DNA of 64,000 nucleotides from Chthoniobacter sp. (GTDB taxonomy: Bacteria; Verrucomicrobiota; Verrucomicrobiia; Chthoniobacterales; Chthoniobacteraceae), in the NCBI GenBank assembly GCA_021414005.1, contig JAIOPH010000022.1, forward strand, positions 1 through 64,000, written 5' to 3'. The position numbers and the translations under genes were made by a program. The notes beneath the pieces were generated by a model. That model did no database searches and was not told the DNA's origin. It saw nothing but the letters and a program-made list of their open reading frames with translations. This document shows, in pieces, positions 1 through 7,266 of the stretch (position 1 is the stretch's first letter; every line of letters begins with the position of its first letter).

Positions 1-729
1 GCGGTCGAGGTGGACTCCACCTTCTACCACATCCCCACGCCGCACACGGCCGCGCACTGGTACGAAATCACGCCGCCGGGTTTCCGTTTCGCGTGCAAAA
101 TGCCGCGCGAAATCACCCACGAGCGCAAGCTCCGCGACGCCTCGGACGCGCTCGCGGAGTTTCTCACCGCGCTCCAACCGCTGGGCGAAAAGCTCACATG
201 CGTACTCGTGCAAACGCCCCCCTTTTTCACCCCGCAACACGATGCTTCGGCGCTGCGCGAGTTCGTGCGCGCGCTGCCCGGCGGCGTGCGTTTCGCCTTC
301 GAGTTCCGGCACCCCGGCTGGCATGTGCCGCGGTTCGCGCACCTGCTGGAGGAGCGCGGGGTCTCCTGGGTCTGGAGCGACTCGACAACGCTGGCGGACC
401 AGGCGGAGGGAGCGTTCGCCTTTCTCCCCGACACCGCAGGCCTGGCCTACGTGCGCCTGCTCGGTGACTTCGAGAAAAAATACAATGCCGCCGGTCACGC
501 CATCCACCGCTACGGCGAACTGCTGTGGCCGCGCGATCCGGCTTTGGAAAGCTGGGCCGTCCGCATTCGCCAGGCCGCGGAAGCCGGACACGAGGTTTTC
601 GTGGCTGCGAACAACCACTACGAGGGCTTCGCCCCGCGAACCTGTCAGCGTCTCGCCGCGCGACTCGGGCGGAAACTCGAATGGCCCGGGACGTCCGCGG
701 ATGAGGGACCGCAGATGAAATTGCTCTGA
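1..729 (+). CDS. DUF72 (YecE-like) protein, 5' end outside window
   Basis: The reading frame is already open at base 1 and begins AVEVDSTFY, the conserved internal VEVDSTFY block of DUF72 proteins, so the true start lies upstream and roughly the first 20-40 residues are missing. The fold is a TIM barrel of unknown biochemical role. The C-terminal block NNHYEGFAPRTCQRLAARLG (residues about 200-220) matches the usual NNHxxGxAP signature of the family. The gene ends 4 bp before the methyltransferase gene on the same strand, so the two are probably co-transcribed. The family assignment is firm; the cellular function is not known. Confidence 0.88.
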   Translation, partial: AVEVDSTFYHIPTPHTAAHWYEITPPGFRFACKMPREITHERKLRDASDALAEFLTALQPLGEKLTCVLVQTPPFFTPQHDASALREFVRALPGGVRFAFEFRHPGWHVPRFAHLLEERGVSWVWSDSTTLADQAEGAFAFLPDTAGLAYVRLLGDFEKKYNAAGHAIHRYGELLWPRDPALESWAVRIRQAAEAGHEVFVAANNHYEGFAPRTCQRLAARLGRKLEWPGTSADEGPQMKLL

Positions 730-733
730 GCGT

Positions 734-1777
734 ATGAGCGATCCCTCGCCTGAAAGACCCAAGCGCCGTCCGCGCTACGCCGGAAAAAATCCGCGAAAGT
801 TTTCCGAGAAATACAAGGAGCACGCGCCGGAGCGTTACGCGGCGGATGTGGAGAAAGTGCTCGCCAGAGGTAAGACACCCGCCGGCACGCATCGCCCGAT
901 CATGCTGCGCGAGATCATGGAGTTGCTCGCCCCGCCGCCCGGTGCGACCGCCGTCGATGCCACGCTCGGCTACGGCGGCCATGCGCGCGAGCTTCTCGCC
1001 GCCATCCAGCCCGGCGGGCAGCTCATTGCCATGGATGCCGATCCCATCGAGCTACCCAAAACGGAGGCACGTCTCCGCGCGCTCGGTTTCCCCGCGGAAT
1101 CGCTGCTCGTGCGGCGGATGAACTTCGCCGGCCTAGCACAACTGCTCGCCACCGCCGCGCCCGACGGTGCGGACGTTATCCTCGCCGACCTTGGCGTCTC
1201 CTCGATGCAGATCGACAACCCCGCGCGCGGTTTCACCTTCAAAGCCGACGGCCCACTTGATCTCCGCATGAATCCCGCGCGCGGCCAATCCGCCGCCGCC
1301 CTCCTCGCTGGGCTCTCCGCGGCGAAGCTCGAAAAGTTGCTCATCGAAAGCGCCGACGAACCCCACGCCGCCCTGCTCGCCCGCACGCTAACCGGCGCGC
1401 CCGCGCCCGGCACCACCACCGCCCTCGCCGCAATCATCCGCGCCGCAGTCCCGCGCGAGGATGACGCAGAACTGTCCGTGCGCCGCGTCTTCCAGGCGCT
1501 CCGTATCGCGGTCAACGACGAGTTCGCCGCGCTCGACACCTTTCTCCGCCACCTCCCGCAGTGCCTCAAACCCGGCGGGCGCGTCGCCATTCTCACCTTC
1601 CACTCCGGCGAAGACCGCCGCGTGAAACACGCCTTCAAAACCGGCGAGCGTAACGGTCTCTACGCCGCCGTCGCCCGTGACGTCATCCGTCCTTCGGCCG
1701 ACGAACTCCACGCCAATCCCCGCTCGTCCAGCGCCAAGCTCCGCTGGGCCCGCCGCGCCGCCGGGCCGTCATCCTGA
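734..1777 (+). CDS. rsmH: RsmH-type 16S rRNA (cytosine-N4) methyltransferase
   Basis: Predicted S-adenosylmethionine-dependent enzyme that methylates N4 of C1402 in 16S rRNA in the decoding centre. Conserved blocks are in order: HRPIML at 53-58, the SAM-binding DATLGYGGH at 75-83, ADLGVSSMQID at 151-161, GPLDLRMNP near 173, ALRIAVNDEF, FHSGEDRR, and the C-terminal NPRSSSAKLRWARR. At 347 residues it is longer than most RsmH proteins because of a basic, Lys/Arg-rich extension of about 50 residues before the usual start. FHSGEDR replaces the common FHSLEDR. It is not in a mraZ-ftsL-ftsI division cluster here. It could therefore be a divergent paralogue with another target. Its last codons and stop lie in a copy of a dispersed repeat. 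Confidence 0.85.
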   Translation: MSDPSPERPKRRPRYAGKNPRKFSEKYKEHAPERYAADVEKVLARGKTPAGTHRPIMLREIMELLAPPPGATAVDATLGYGGHARELLAAIQPGGQLIAMDADPIELPKTEARLRALGFPAESLLVRRMNFAGLAQLLATAAPDGADVILADLGVSSMQIDNPARGFTFKADGPLDLRMNPARGQSAAALLAGLSAAKLEKLLIESADEPHAALLARTLTGAPAPGTTTALAAIIRAAVPREDDAELSVRRVFQALRIAVNDEFAALDTFLRHLPQCLKPGGRVAILTFHSGEDRRVKHAFKTGERNGLYAAVARDVIRPSADELHANPRSSSAKLRWARRAAGPSS

Positions 1778-1803
1778 GCGGAGCCCGTCCGGACGACGAG
1801 CAC
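1768..1803. repeat. Partial copy of dispersed GTCATCCTGAGCGGAG element
   Basis: The stretch starting GTCATCCTGAGCGGAG matches the end of the large palindromic element at 36354-36518 and the copy at 28753-28817, then diverges. It supplies the stop codon (TGA of CCTGAG) of the upstream methyltransferase gene. Confidence 0.5.
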
Positions 1804-1901
1804 GGCGCCGTTCACTGTCCGCATTCATCATTGCGCGCAACGCACAGCGGTTTTACACGATGCGCTGCGATATGCCCTACCGCCCGGCACGCCGTCATCC
1901 C

Positions 1902-2261
1902 ATGAATTATTACGTCACCTCGTTCATCAACATTCTCCACTTCATCAGCGACGACCTGATCCAGGTGGACTCGACCACGCGCATCGCCGAACTGTTCGGC
2001 GACGAGTTCGACGATCTCGACTTCGAACTCGCGCTCTGCTGTTTCGAGGCCACGCACAAGGTCGCCTTTGCCGACCGGCTCTGGGAGGCGGAAGACGGGG
2101 AATACGAAGAACTTTCCATCGAGGAGTTCATCGACGAATTCGTGGATGGTCGCGAGCAACGCGACGCCCTCTTCGTGACCAAGCGATTCATGATGTATCA
2201 GGACTCGCTGACCAAGGCGCTCACCGAGGAAGCCGAAGGCCCGCCGCCCGACGAATACTGA
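1902..2261 (+). CDS. Hypothetical acidic small protein
   Basis: A protein of about 119 residues, very rich in Asp and Glu (for example GDEFDDLDFE, EAEDGEYEELSIEEF) and ending EEAEGPPPDEY. No signal peptide, membrane segment or known motif is visible, so it is probably a soluble cytoplasmic protein. The start is chosen at the ATG of MNYYVTSFINI, where the sequence stops looking like basic low-complexity read-through. An ATG at 1872 and another at 1860 are in frame and possible. I do not recognise a family. It lies between rsmH and a convergent DoxX-like gene. Confidence 0.6.
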   Translation: MNYYVTSFINILHFISDDLIQVDSTTRIAELFGDEFDDLDFELALCCFEATHKVAFADRLWEAEDGEYEELSIEEFIDEFVDGREQRDALFVTKRFMMYQDSLTKALTEEAEGPPPDEY

Positions 2262-2278
2262 GCGGGGTTGGGTTCCGA

Positions 2279-2662
2279 TTAGTTGGCAAGCGCCGCGAAG
2301 TTTTTGCGCCCCGCGAAAAGCAGGTAGCCTGCGAGCAGGACAATGATGACGAGCATCCAGGGCGCATCGCCGGCGCTTCTCGCGATGAAGACGTGAAAGG
2401 CGAGGATGTTCACGAGGATGGGGCCGAGGATGAGCAGCCCGAAATTCCGCGTGCGCGGGATGGCGACGAGGATGCCGCCAAGCAGTTCGAGGACTTTGAC
2501 AAACGTCATGTAGCCGGTCGGCCCGAACGCTCCCGTGAACAACGCGACGGGTGTGCCCTCGGGCGGCGGCGGCATTTTGATGAGCCCAAACAGGACCGAG
2601 ACGGACGACATGACAAACAGCAGGCCGAGCAGGATGCCGGCGACTGTGGGTGCGTGTTTCAT
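2279..2662 (-). CDS. DoxX-like small membrane protein
   Basis: A 127-residue protein with four predicted hydrophobic helices (about 7-27, 50-68, 74-94 and 102-120) and the helix-2 segment FVKVLELLGGILVAIP, typical of the DoxX/DoxX-like four-helix membrane family. The biochemical role of these proteins is generally unclear. Only 23 bp separate its start from the stop of the SRPBCC gene on the same strand, so the two probably form a transcript with the SRPBCC gene first. The assignment rests on topology and the helix-2 motif and not on a catalytic site. Confidence 0.6.
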   Translation of the reverse strand: MKHAPTVAGILLGLLFVMSSVSVLFGLIKMPPPPEGTPVALFTGAFGPTGYMTFVKVLELLGGILVAIPRTRNFGLLILGPILVNILAFHVFIARSAGDAPWMLVIIVLLAGYLLFAGRKNFAALAN

Positions 2663-2685
2663 GGGTGGGTATTTAAGTGAATGAG

Positions 2686-3231
2686 TTACAGCGAGCCGCC
2701 TGCCTTGGGCTTTTCGACGATCTTCTTCAAGTTGGCGAAGCCTTCCTCATACTTGGTGCCGATCATTTTGTCGCAATTCATGAGCAGACTCATGGCTTTG
2801 CCCACGAAGTTATTGTGGCCGGTCATGCTCCAGGTGATCGCCGTTTGATTGCCCTCGGGCTTCAAGGTGAACTCCGTGGTGTTCGTCGCCGCGAAGGGTT
2901 TTGTGAATTCCAGGTTCATCAGGACGCGCTCGTTGAGTTTAGTGTCGGTGATGGTCATGCGGCCTTCGCCGACCTGGCTATTCCCCGACCACGCAAAGCT
3001 GGCTCCGACGCCCGCCGCCGGTTCCGAGAGGGTGTTCTTGGCGTTGGGGTCGAGCTTGGCCCACGGCGACCATACATTCCATTTTTGCAAATTGACGATC
3101 TGGTCGTAAACCGCGGACGGCGGGGCAGCGATGGTGGCCGAGCGGGAGATGCGGAAGTCGGCGGGCTGCATCGCCGCGACGACGCAGAAAATCGCAATGA
3201 CGGCAAGCAGGGCGAGGATGATATTTTTCAT
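2686..3231 (-). CDS. SRPBCC (polyketide cyclase/START-like) protein
   Basis: A 181-residue protein with an N-terminal hydrophobic segment (residues 3-20, signal anchor or signal peptide) followed by a START-like ligand-binding domain. The family signature is the opening strand SRSATIAAPPSAVYDQIVNL leading to WNVWSPWAKLDP, which is common in SRPBCC proteins annotated as polyketide cyclase/dehydrase. Later strands end with TAITWSMTGH and the closing helix EEGFANLKKIVE. These domains bind small hydrophobic ligands; the ligand cannot be told from sequence. It sits just upstream of the DoxX-like gene, a pairing that suggests a membrane or stress role, which is inference. Confidence 0.7.
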   Translation of the reverse strand: MKNIILALLAVIAIFCVVAAMQPADFRISRSATIAAPPSAVYDQIVNLQKWNVWSPWAKLDPNAKNTLSEPAAGVGASFAWSGNSQVGEGRMTITDTKLNERVLMNLEFTKPFAATNTTEFTLKPEGNQTAITWSMTGHNNFVGKAMSLLMNCDKMIGTKYEEGFANLKKIVEKPKAGGSL

Positions 3232-3291
3232 GTTGGGTTGGTTGTTGGTCAGGCGTAATCGGATTCGTTGGCAAACAATTTCACCGGGCTC

Positions 3292-4278
3292 CTACGCGTC
3301 CTGCAACCACCGCGCAACCTGCCGCGCATAGTAAGTCACGATCAGGTCGGCCCCGGCGCGTTTGAAGGCGAGCATCTGCTCGAGCACGCAGGCTTTTTCA
3401 TCCAGCCAGCCGGCTTGCGCCGCAGCCTTGAGCATCGCGTATTCGCCGCTCACGTGATAGGCGGCGGTGGGCAGGCCGAACTGCTCCTTGATCCGCCAGA
3501 CGAGATCGAGATACGGCAGGCCCGGCTTGACCATTACGAGGTCTGCGCCTTCCGCAATGTCGAGCGCCACTTCGCGCAACGCTTCGCGGGCATTGGCGGG
3601 GTCCATTTGATAAGTGCGCCGGTCGCCGCGGGCGGGCGTGCTCTCGGCGGCGTCGCGGAAGGGGCCGTAGAAGGCGGAGGCGAATTTCGCGGCGTAGGCA
3701 AGGATCGGCGTGCCGGCGAAACCCGCGCCATCGAGCGCGCGCCGGAGCGCGCCGATGCGCCCGTCCATCATGTCGCTCGGGGCCACGATGTCGGCGCCGG
3801 CGCGGGCGTGGGAAACGGCGGTGCGAGCGAGCAGTTCCACGCTCGCATCATTGGCCACGTGCGCGTAGTCGCCGTCGAACGTCGTCACGCCGCAATGGCC
3901 GTGATCCATGAATTCGCAGAGGCACACATCGGTGATGACGAGCAGCCCGGGCACCGCGCTTTTCAGCGCCCGCACCGCGCGCTGCACCACGCCATCCTCG
4001 GCGTAGGCTTGCGACGCCTGCGCGTCCTTATACGCCGGAATGCCAAAGAGCAGCACCGCCCGCACGCCATCGGCCAGCGCGCCCGCAGCCTCCTCCACGA
4101 GCGCCTTTTCCGTGAGTTGCGCCACGCCAGGCATGCTCGCCACGGGCATGGGCGCGGCAATTTTTTCCGAAACGAAAAGCGGGAGGATGAAATCGTCCGC
4201 CGTCAGCACCGTCTCGCGCACCAGCGCGCGCAGGGTGGGAGTAGAGCGCAGGCGGCGCAGGCGTTGAGGCAGGTCCAT
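3292..4278 (-). CDS. hemB: Delta-aminolevulinic acid dehydratase (porphobilinogen synthase)
   Basis: Condenses two 5-aminolevulinate molecules into porphobilinogen in the tetrapyrrole (heme) pathway, in the cytoplasm. At 328 residues it has normal length. The metal-binding stretch DVCLCEFMDHGHCG (117-130) carries the three cysteines of the zinc-dependent class. The two active-site lysines are in AAKFASAFYGPF (K198) and VMVKPGLPYLD (K251, the Schiff-base lysine). MDLPQRLRRLR at the start matches the usual N terminus. No other hem gene is nearby. The assignment is very secure. Confidence 0.97.
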   Translation of the reverse strand: MDLPQRLRRLRSTPTLRALVRETVLTADDFILPLFVSEKIAAPMPVASMPGVAQLTEKALVEEAAGALADGVRAVLLFGIPAYKDAQASQAYAEDGVVQRAVRALKSAVPGLLVITDVCLCEFMDHGHCGVTTFDGDYAHVANDASVELLARTAVSHARAGADIVAPSDMMDGRIGALRRALDGAGFAGTPILAYAAKFASAFYGPFRDAAESTPARGDRRTYQMDPANAREALREVALDIAEGADLVMVKPGLPYLDLVWRIKEQFGLPTAAYHVSGEYAMLKAAAQAGWLDEKACVLEQMLAFKRAGADLIVTYYARQVARWLQDA

Positions 4279-4354
4279 GATCGTGAGCGGCTATTCTTAG
4301 CCAGTCTCCGGGTTCCGGCGACAGCGGAAAATGCGCGCTCTCCGGCGGGCACCA

Positions 4355-5794
4355 CTAAGCCAGCACGTCCCGAATCACCCGCCCATGCACGTCCGTCAGT
4401 CGGAAATCGCGCCCGCCAAAACGGTAGGTGAGCCGCTCGTGATCAATGCCCAGCGCGTGCAGCACCGTGGCGTGGAGGTCATAGACCGTGGCGATGTTCT
4501 CCACCGCGTAATAGCCGAGTTCATCCGTGGCTCCATAGGCCACGCCGCCCCGAATCGCGCCGCCCGCGAGCAGCGAGCTGAAGCCGTAAGGATTGTGGTC
4601 GCGCCCATCCGTGCCCTGCGAGAAGGGCGTGCGGCCAAACTCGCCCGAGAAAATGATGATCGTGCTCTCCCACAGGCCGCGCGCTTTCAGGTCCGCAATC
4701 AGCCCGGCGAGCGGCTGATCCACCTGCCGCGCCATCGCCGCGTGACCTTCCTTGAGCTGTCCGTGCTGATCCCACGGGTTCGGGCTGTTCCCGCCCCCGC
4801 CCGCCGCCGCCAGGCAACTCAACTCCACAAATCGCACCCCGCGCTCGATGAGCCGTCGCGCGACGAGGCACTGGCGTCCATAGCTCGCCACGGGTTTGTG
4901 CGGCGAATCCAAACCATAGAGCGCTTTCGTCGCATCCGTCTCGCCGCGCAGATCGAGCAGCTCCGGCACGGCCGCCTGCATTCGGTAGGCCGTTTCGTAA
5001 TTGCGGATCGCCGCCTCCACCTGCGGGTCGCTCGTGTTTTGCGCAAAGGCGGCGTCGAGTTCCCCGATAAAGCCAAGCCGACGGCGCTGCGGCTCGTCGG
5101 CCTCGCGCGGTTGGATATTCGGCAGCGCCTCGCGGCCGTCCACCTGCAGGATGCTGGCCTGATTTTGCGCCGGCAGATACCCGCTGCTGAAAAGCCCCAC
5201 GCCCCCGTGCGGCACGCCCGCCCCGCCGCTCTGCAGCACCACGAAACCCGGAAGATTGCTGTTCATCGTGCCGAGCCCGTAGTTCACCCACGCGCCCGCG
5301 CTCGGATGCCCCAGAAACGGAAACCCGGTGTGGAAAAAGTAATTCCCCTGCGCGTGCTCGCTGACCTTCGAGGTCATCGAGCGAATGACTGCGAAATCGT
5401 CCGCCATGTCCGCGAGCCGCGGAAAGAGGTCCGTCATCATCAGCCCGCTCTGCCCGCGAGGCCGGGCCGTCCACGGCGACGCCATGATGTTGCCGTTGTT
5501 ATTGAAAACCGTGGGCCGCACCGGCACCGGCATCGGCTTCCCGTGGCGCTTCGCCAGCTCCGGCTTTGGGTCAAAGGAATCCACATGCGAAACACCGCCG
5601 CTCATATACGCGAAAATCACCTGCTTCGCCCGTGGCCGAAAATGCGGCCCGGCAATCACCTCCTCCGCCCCTCGCGCCTTTTCCGAAAACAGCCCCGCCA
5701 ACGCCAGCGACCCAAACCCCAACGAACACCGCCGCAACATCTGCCGCCGCGACAGCGGAGCGGGTGGGCAGTGAAAATGCGGTGCGGTGATCAT
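4355..5794 (-). CDS. DUF1501 protein with Tat signal
   Basis: A 479-residue exported protein of the DUF1501 family, a sulfatase/alkaline-phosphatase-like fold found in large numbers in Verrucomicrobia and Planctomycetes. A twin-arginine signal [20 protein letters not shown] starts at residue 15. Conserved stretches include [20 protein letters not shown], a WDQHGQ region, and [20 protein letters not shown] near the C terminus. The active-site chemistry of the family is not established. DUF1501 genes usually sit next to a DUF1549/DUF1553 cytochrome partner; none is adjacent here, so this copy is solitary. Confidence 0.9.
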   Translation of the reverse strand: MITAPHFHCPPAPLSRRQMLRRCSLGFGSLALAGLFSEKARGAEEVIAGPHFRPRAKQVIFAYMSGGVSHVDSFDPKPELAKRHGKPMPVPVRPTVFNNNGNIMASPWTARPRGQSGLMMTDLFPRLADMADDFAVIRSMTSKVSEHAQGNYFFHTGFPFLGHPSAGAWVNYGLGTMNSNLPGFVVLQSGGAGVPHGGVGLFSSGYLPAQNQASILQVDGREALPNIQPREADEPQRRRLGFIGELDAAFAQNTSDPQVEAAIRNYETAYRMQAAVPELLDLRGETDATKALYGLDSPHKPVASYGRQCLVARRLIERGVRFVELSCLAAAGGGGNSPNPWDQHGQLKEGHAAMARQVDQPLAGLIADLKARGLWESTIIIFSGEFGRTPFSQGTDGRDHNPYGFSSLLAGGAIRGGVAYGATDELGYYAVENIATVYDLHATVLHALGIDHERLTYRFGGRDFRLTDVHGRVIRDVLA

Positions 5795-5892
5795 TGATGC
5801 GTCAACTCGCGGGATGGTTGAGTCTTAAATCTTCTAGAAGAAAATAAAAGTCACTTGGGAATGAAGCGATTCTTCTAATTAGCACGGGCATG

Positions 5893-5991
5893 CCCGCGAA
5901 ACACTGCGAAAGAACGCGAAAGAGAAATGCGCGCTCCGAGGCGCTTCCGAGTCATTCAAATGCTTCCGCGTTCTTTCGCGTGTTTCGCGGG
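5893..5991. repeat. Inverted repeat with 25-bp arms in a 316-bp gene-free gap
   Basis: The gap 5795-6110 holds no gene. The left arm at 5893-5918 reads CCCGCGAAACACTGCGAAAG then AACGCG. The right arm at 5967-5991 is its reverse complement apart from one extra T in the left arm. The 48-bp loop is unremarkable. The arms are too far apart and lack the T-run for a simple terminator. It could be a repetitive palindromic element or a terminator-like structure for the flanking genes, which are divergently transcribed. Confidence 0.7.
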
Positions 5992-6110
5992 GCTTAATCA
6001 GCATCCTCCTCAATCCGCGCAGTCATTTCACGCACCAGCCGTTTTATCCACGATGCACCCGACGTTTTCCACCTCGACAGCCATCCCATATTCACGCGCA
6101 GGTAACGGCT

Positions 6111-6470
6111 ATGCCCCTCGCCCTAGTCTCCTCCGTCGATCAAGTCGTGGCGCATCTGCGCACCGAACTGCGCCACGAGCGCTGGGCCAAGACCATGCCC
6201 GGGGTGCTCCGCTTGGAAAAGGAACTGGGCGTCAACCGTAAGACCGTCGAGGCTGCGCTGCGCCAGCTAGAGCGGGAGGGGTTGCTGGCCGGTCAGGGCG
6301 CGGGCCGCCGCCGTCTTATCGTTCGAACTGGTCGCCGGCCGCTGCGCGCCCGATGCGGGTGGCCATCCTGGTATACTCGGACGAATACGCCCACGAAATG
6401 GGCTATATGTTGGAACTCGTGCATCAGTTGAGGGAGGCCGGTCACACCCCCTTCGCACGCTCGACTTCCG
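6111..6470 (+). pseudogene. Remnant of GntR-type regulator, frameshifted and truncated
   Basis: The first frame encodes a winged-helix DNA-binding domain of GntR type: RTELRHERWAKTMPG, then LEKELGVNRKTVEAALRQL and LEREGLLAGQGAGRRRLIV. The frame is lost near 6325-6350. The next part continues in another frame as MRVAILVYSDEYAHEMGYML followed by ELVHQLREAGHTPF, which reads as the start of a LacI/periplasmic-binding-like ligand domain. After about 6462 the similarity ends and the leader of the LRR gene begins. Such GntR/LacI hybrid regulators are common sugar regulators in Verrucomicrobia. It cannot make a functional protein here unless the shift is a sequencing error, and the C-terminal 200 or so residues are missing in any case. 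Confidence 0.7.
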
Positions 6471-6507
6471 GCTTTTCCCAGCCCATGCACTCGGGCATGG
6501 GTAGGCC

Positions 6508-7248
6508 ATGCCCGATGATTCCCCGCCCGTTCCCGTCCGCTTGCGCTGGTGGCGGGTGCTCGGCTGGGGGCTGGTTGTGGCTCTCGTCGCCGTCGGCGGC
6601 TGGAGCGGCTGGCGGGAGTATGACTACCGCGCCGCGGTGCGCGAGGCGCGGGCGGCGGGATTCGGCTTTCGGGAAAGCCCCACGCCCCTCGACGCCATCC
6701 GCGAAGACTGGCGCGCCGCCTTCCGCCGCGCTACTTGGACCGAGCACCGACGCGAGCTGGACCTGCCCGAAGGCACCGACCTCGCCCCTCTCCGGCCCCT
6801 GCTCGTCCGCCTCGACCCGACGGCCCTAACGGCCCATCGATGCCGACATTTGGACGCGGTCCGCGGGCTCACCCGGCTGTGGTGGCTCGACATCTTCTGC
6901 GCAGAGGTGAATGACCTCACTCCGCTAGCTGGCCTCACGCAGTTGCAGTGCCTCCACCTATCCGGCTGCCCGAGCCTGGTGGACCTCGGCCCGCTGGCCG
7001 CCCTCACGCAGCTACAGGAGCTCAGACTCAGGCATTGCACGGACGTGAAGGATCTTGCCCCACTAGCCGGGCTAACACAATTACAGTTGCTCGACCTCAC
7101 GCACTGCACGGGCGTGGCAGACCTCAGTCCGCTGGCTGGCCTCACGCAGTTGCAATGGCTCTACCTCCGCGGCTGCACGGGGCTAAGTACGGAGGCGGTG
7201 GCAGTTTTCCAAAAGTGCCAGCCGGAGACCAACGTGCGCGGCCTCTGA
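6508..7248 (+). CDS. Membrane-anchored leucine-rich-repeat protein, paralogue 1
   Basis: A 246-residue protein. A short basic N terminus (MPDDSPPVPVRLRWWR) and one hydrophobic helix (about 17-33) suggest a type II membrane anchor. A family-specific domain follows: EYDYRAAVREARAAGFGFRE, then DWRAAFRRATW and LPEGTDLAPLRPLL. From residue about 110 come four to five LRR units of 23 residues with the pattern LAPLAGLTQLQxLxLxxCTxVxD. It shares the N domain and repeats with the genes at 25999 and 33159. A 20-bp hairpin (CCCATGCACTCGGGCATGGG, 6482-6501) lies just before the start. It directly follows the broken regulator and ends 18 bp before the glnD stop. Function is unknown; LRRs usually bind proteins. 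Confidence 0.75.
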   Translation: MPDDSPPVPVRLRWWRVLGWGLVVALVAVGGWSGWREYDYRAAVREARAAGFGFRESPTPLDAIREDWRAAFRRATWTEHRRELDLPEGTDLAPLRPLLVRLDPTALTAHRCRHLDAVRGLTRLWWLDIFCAEVNDLTPLAGLTQLQCLHLSGCPSLVDLGPLAALTQLQELRLRHCTDVKDLAPLAGLTQLQLLDLTHCTGVADLSPLAGLTQLQWLYLRGCTGLSTEAVAVFQKCQPETNVRGL

Positions 7249-7266
7249 GCCAAGGACCGACAGGCC

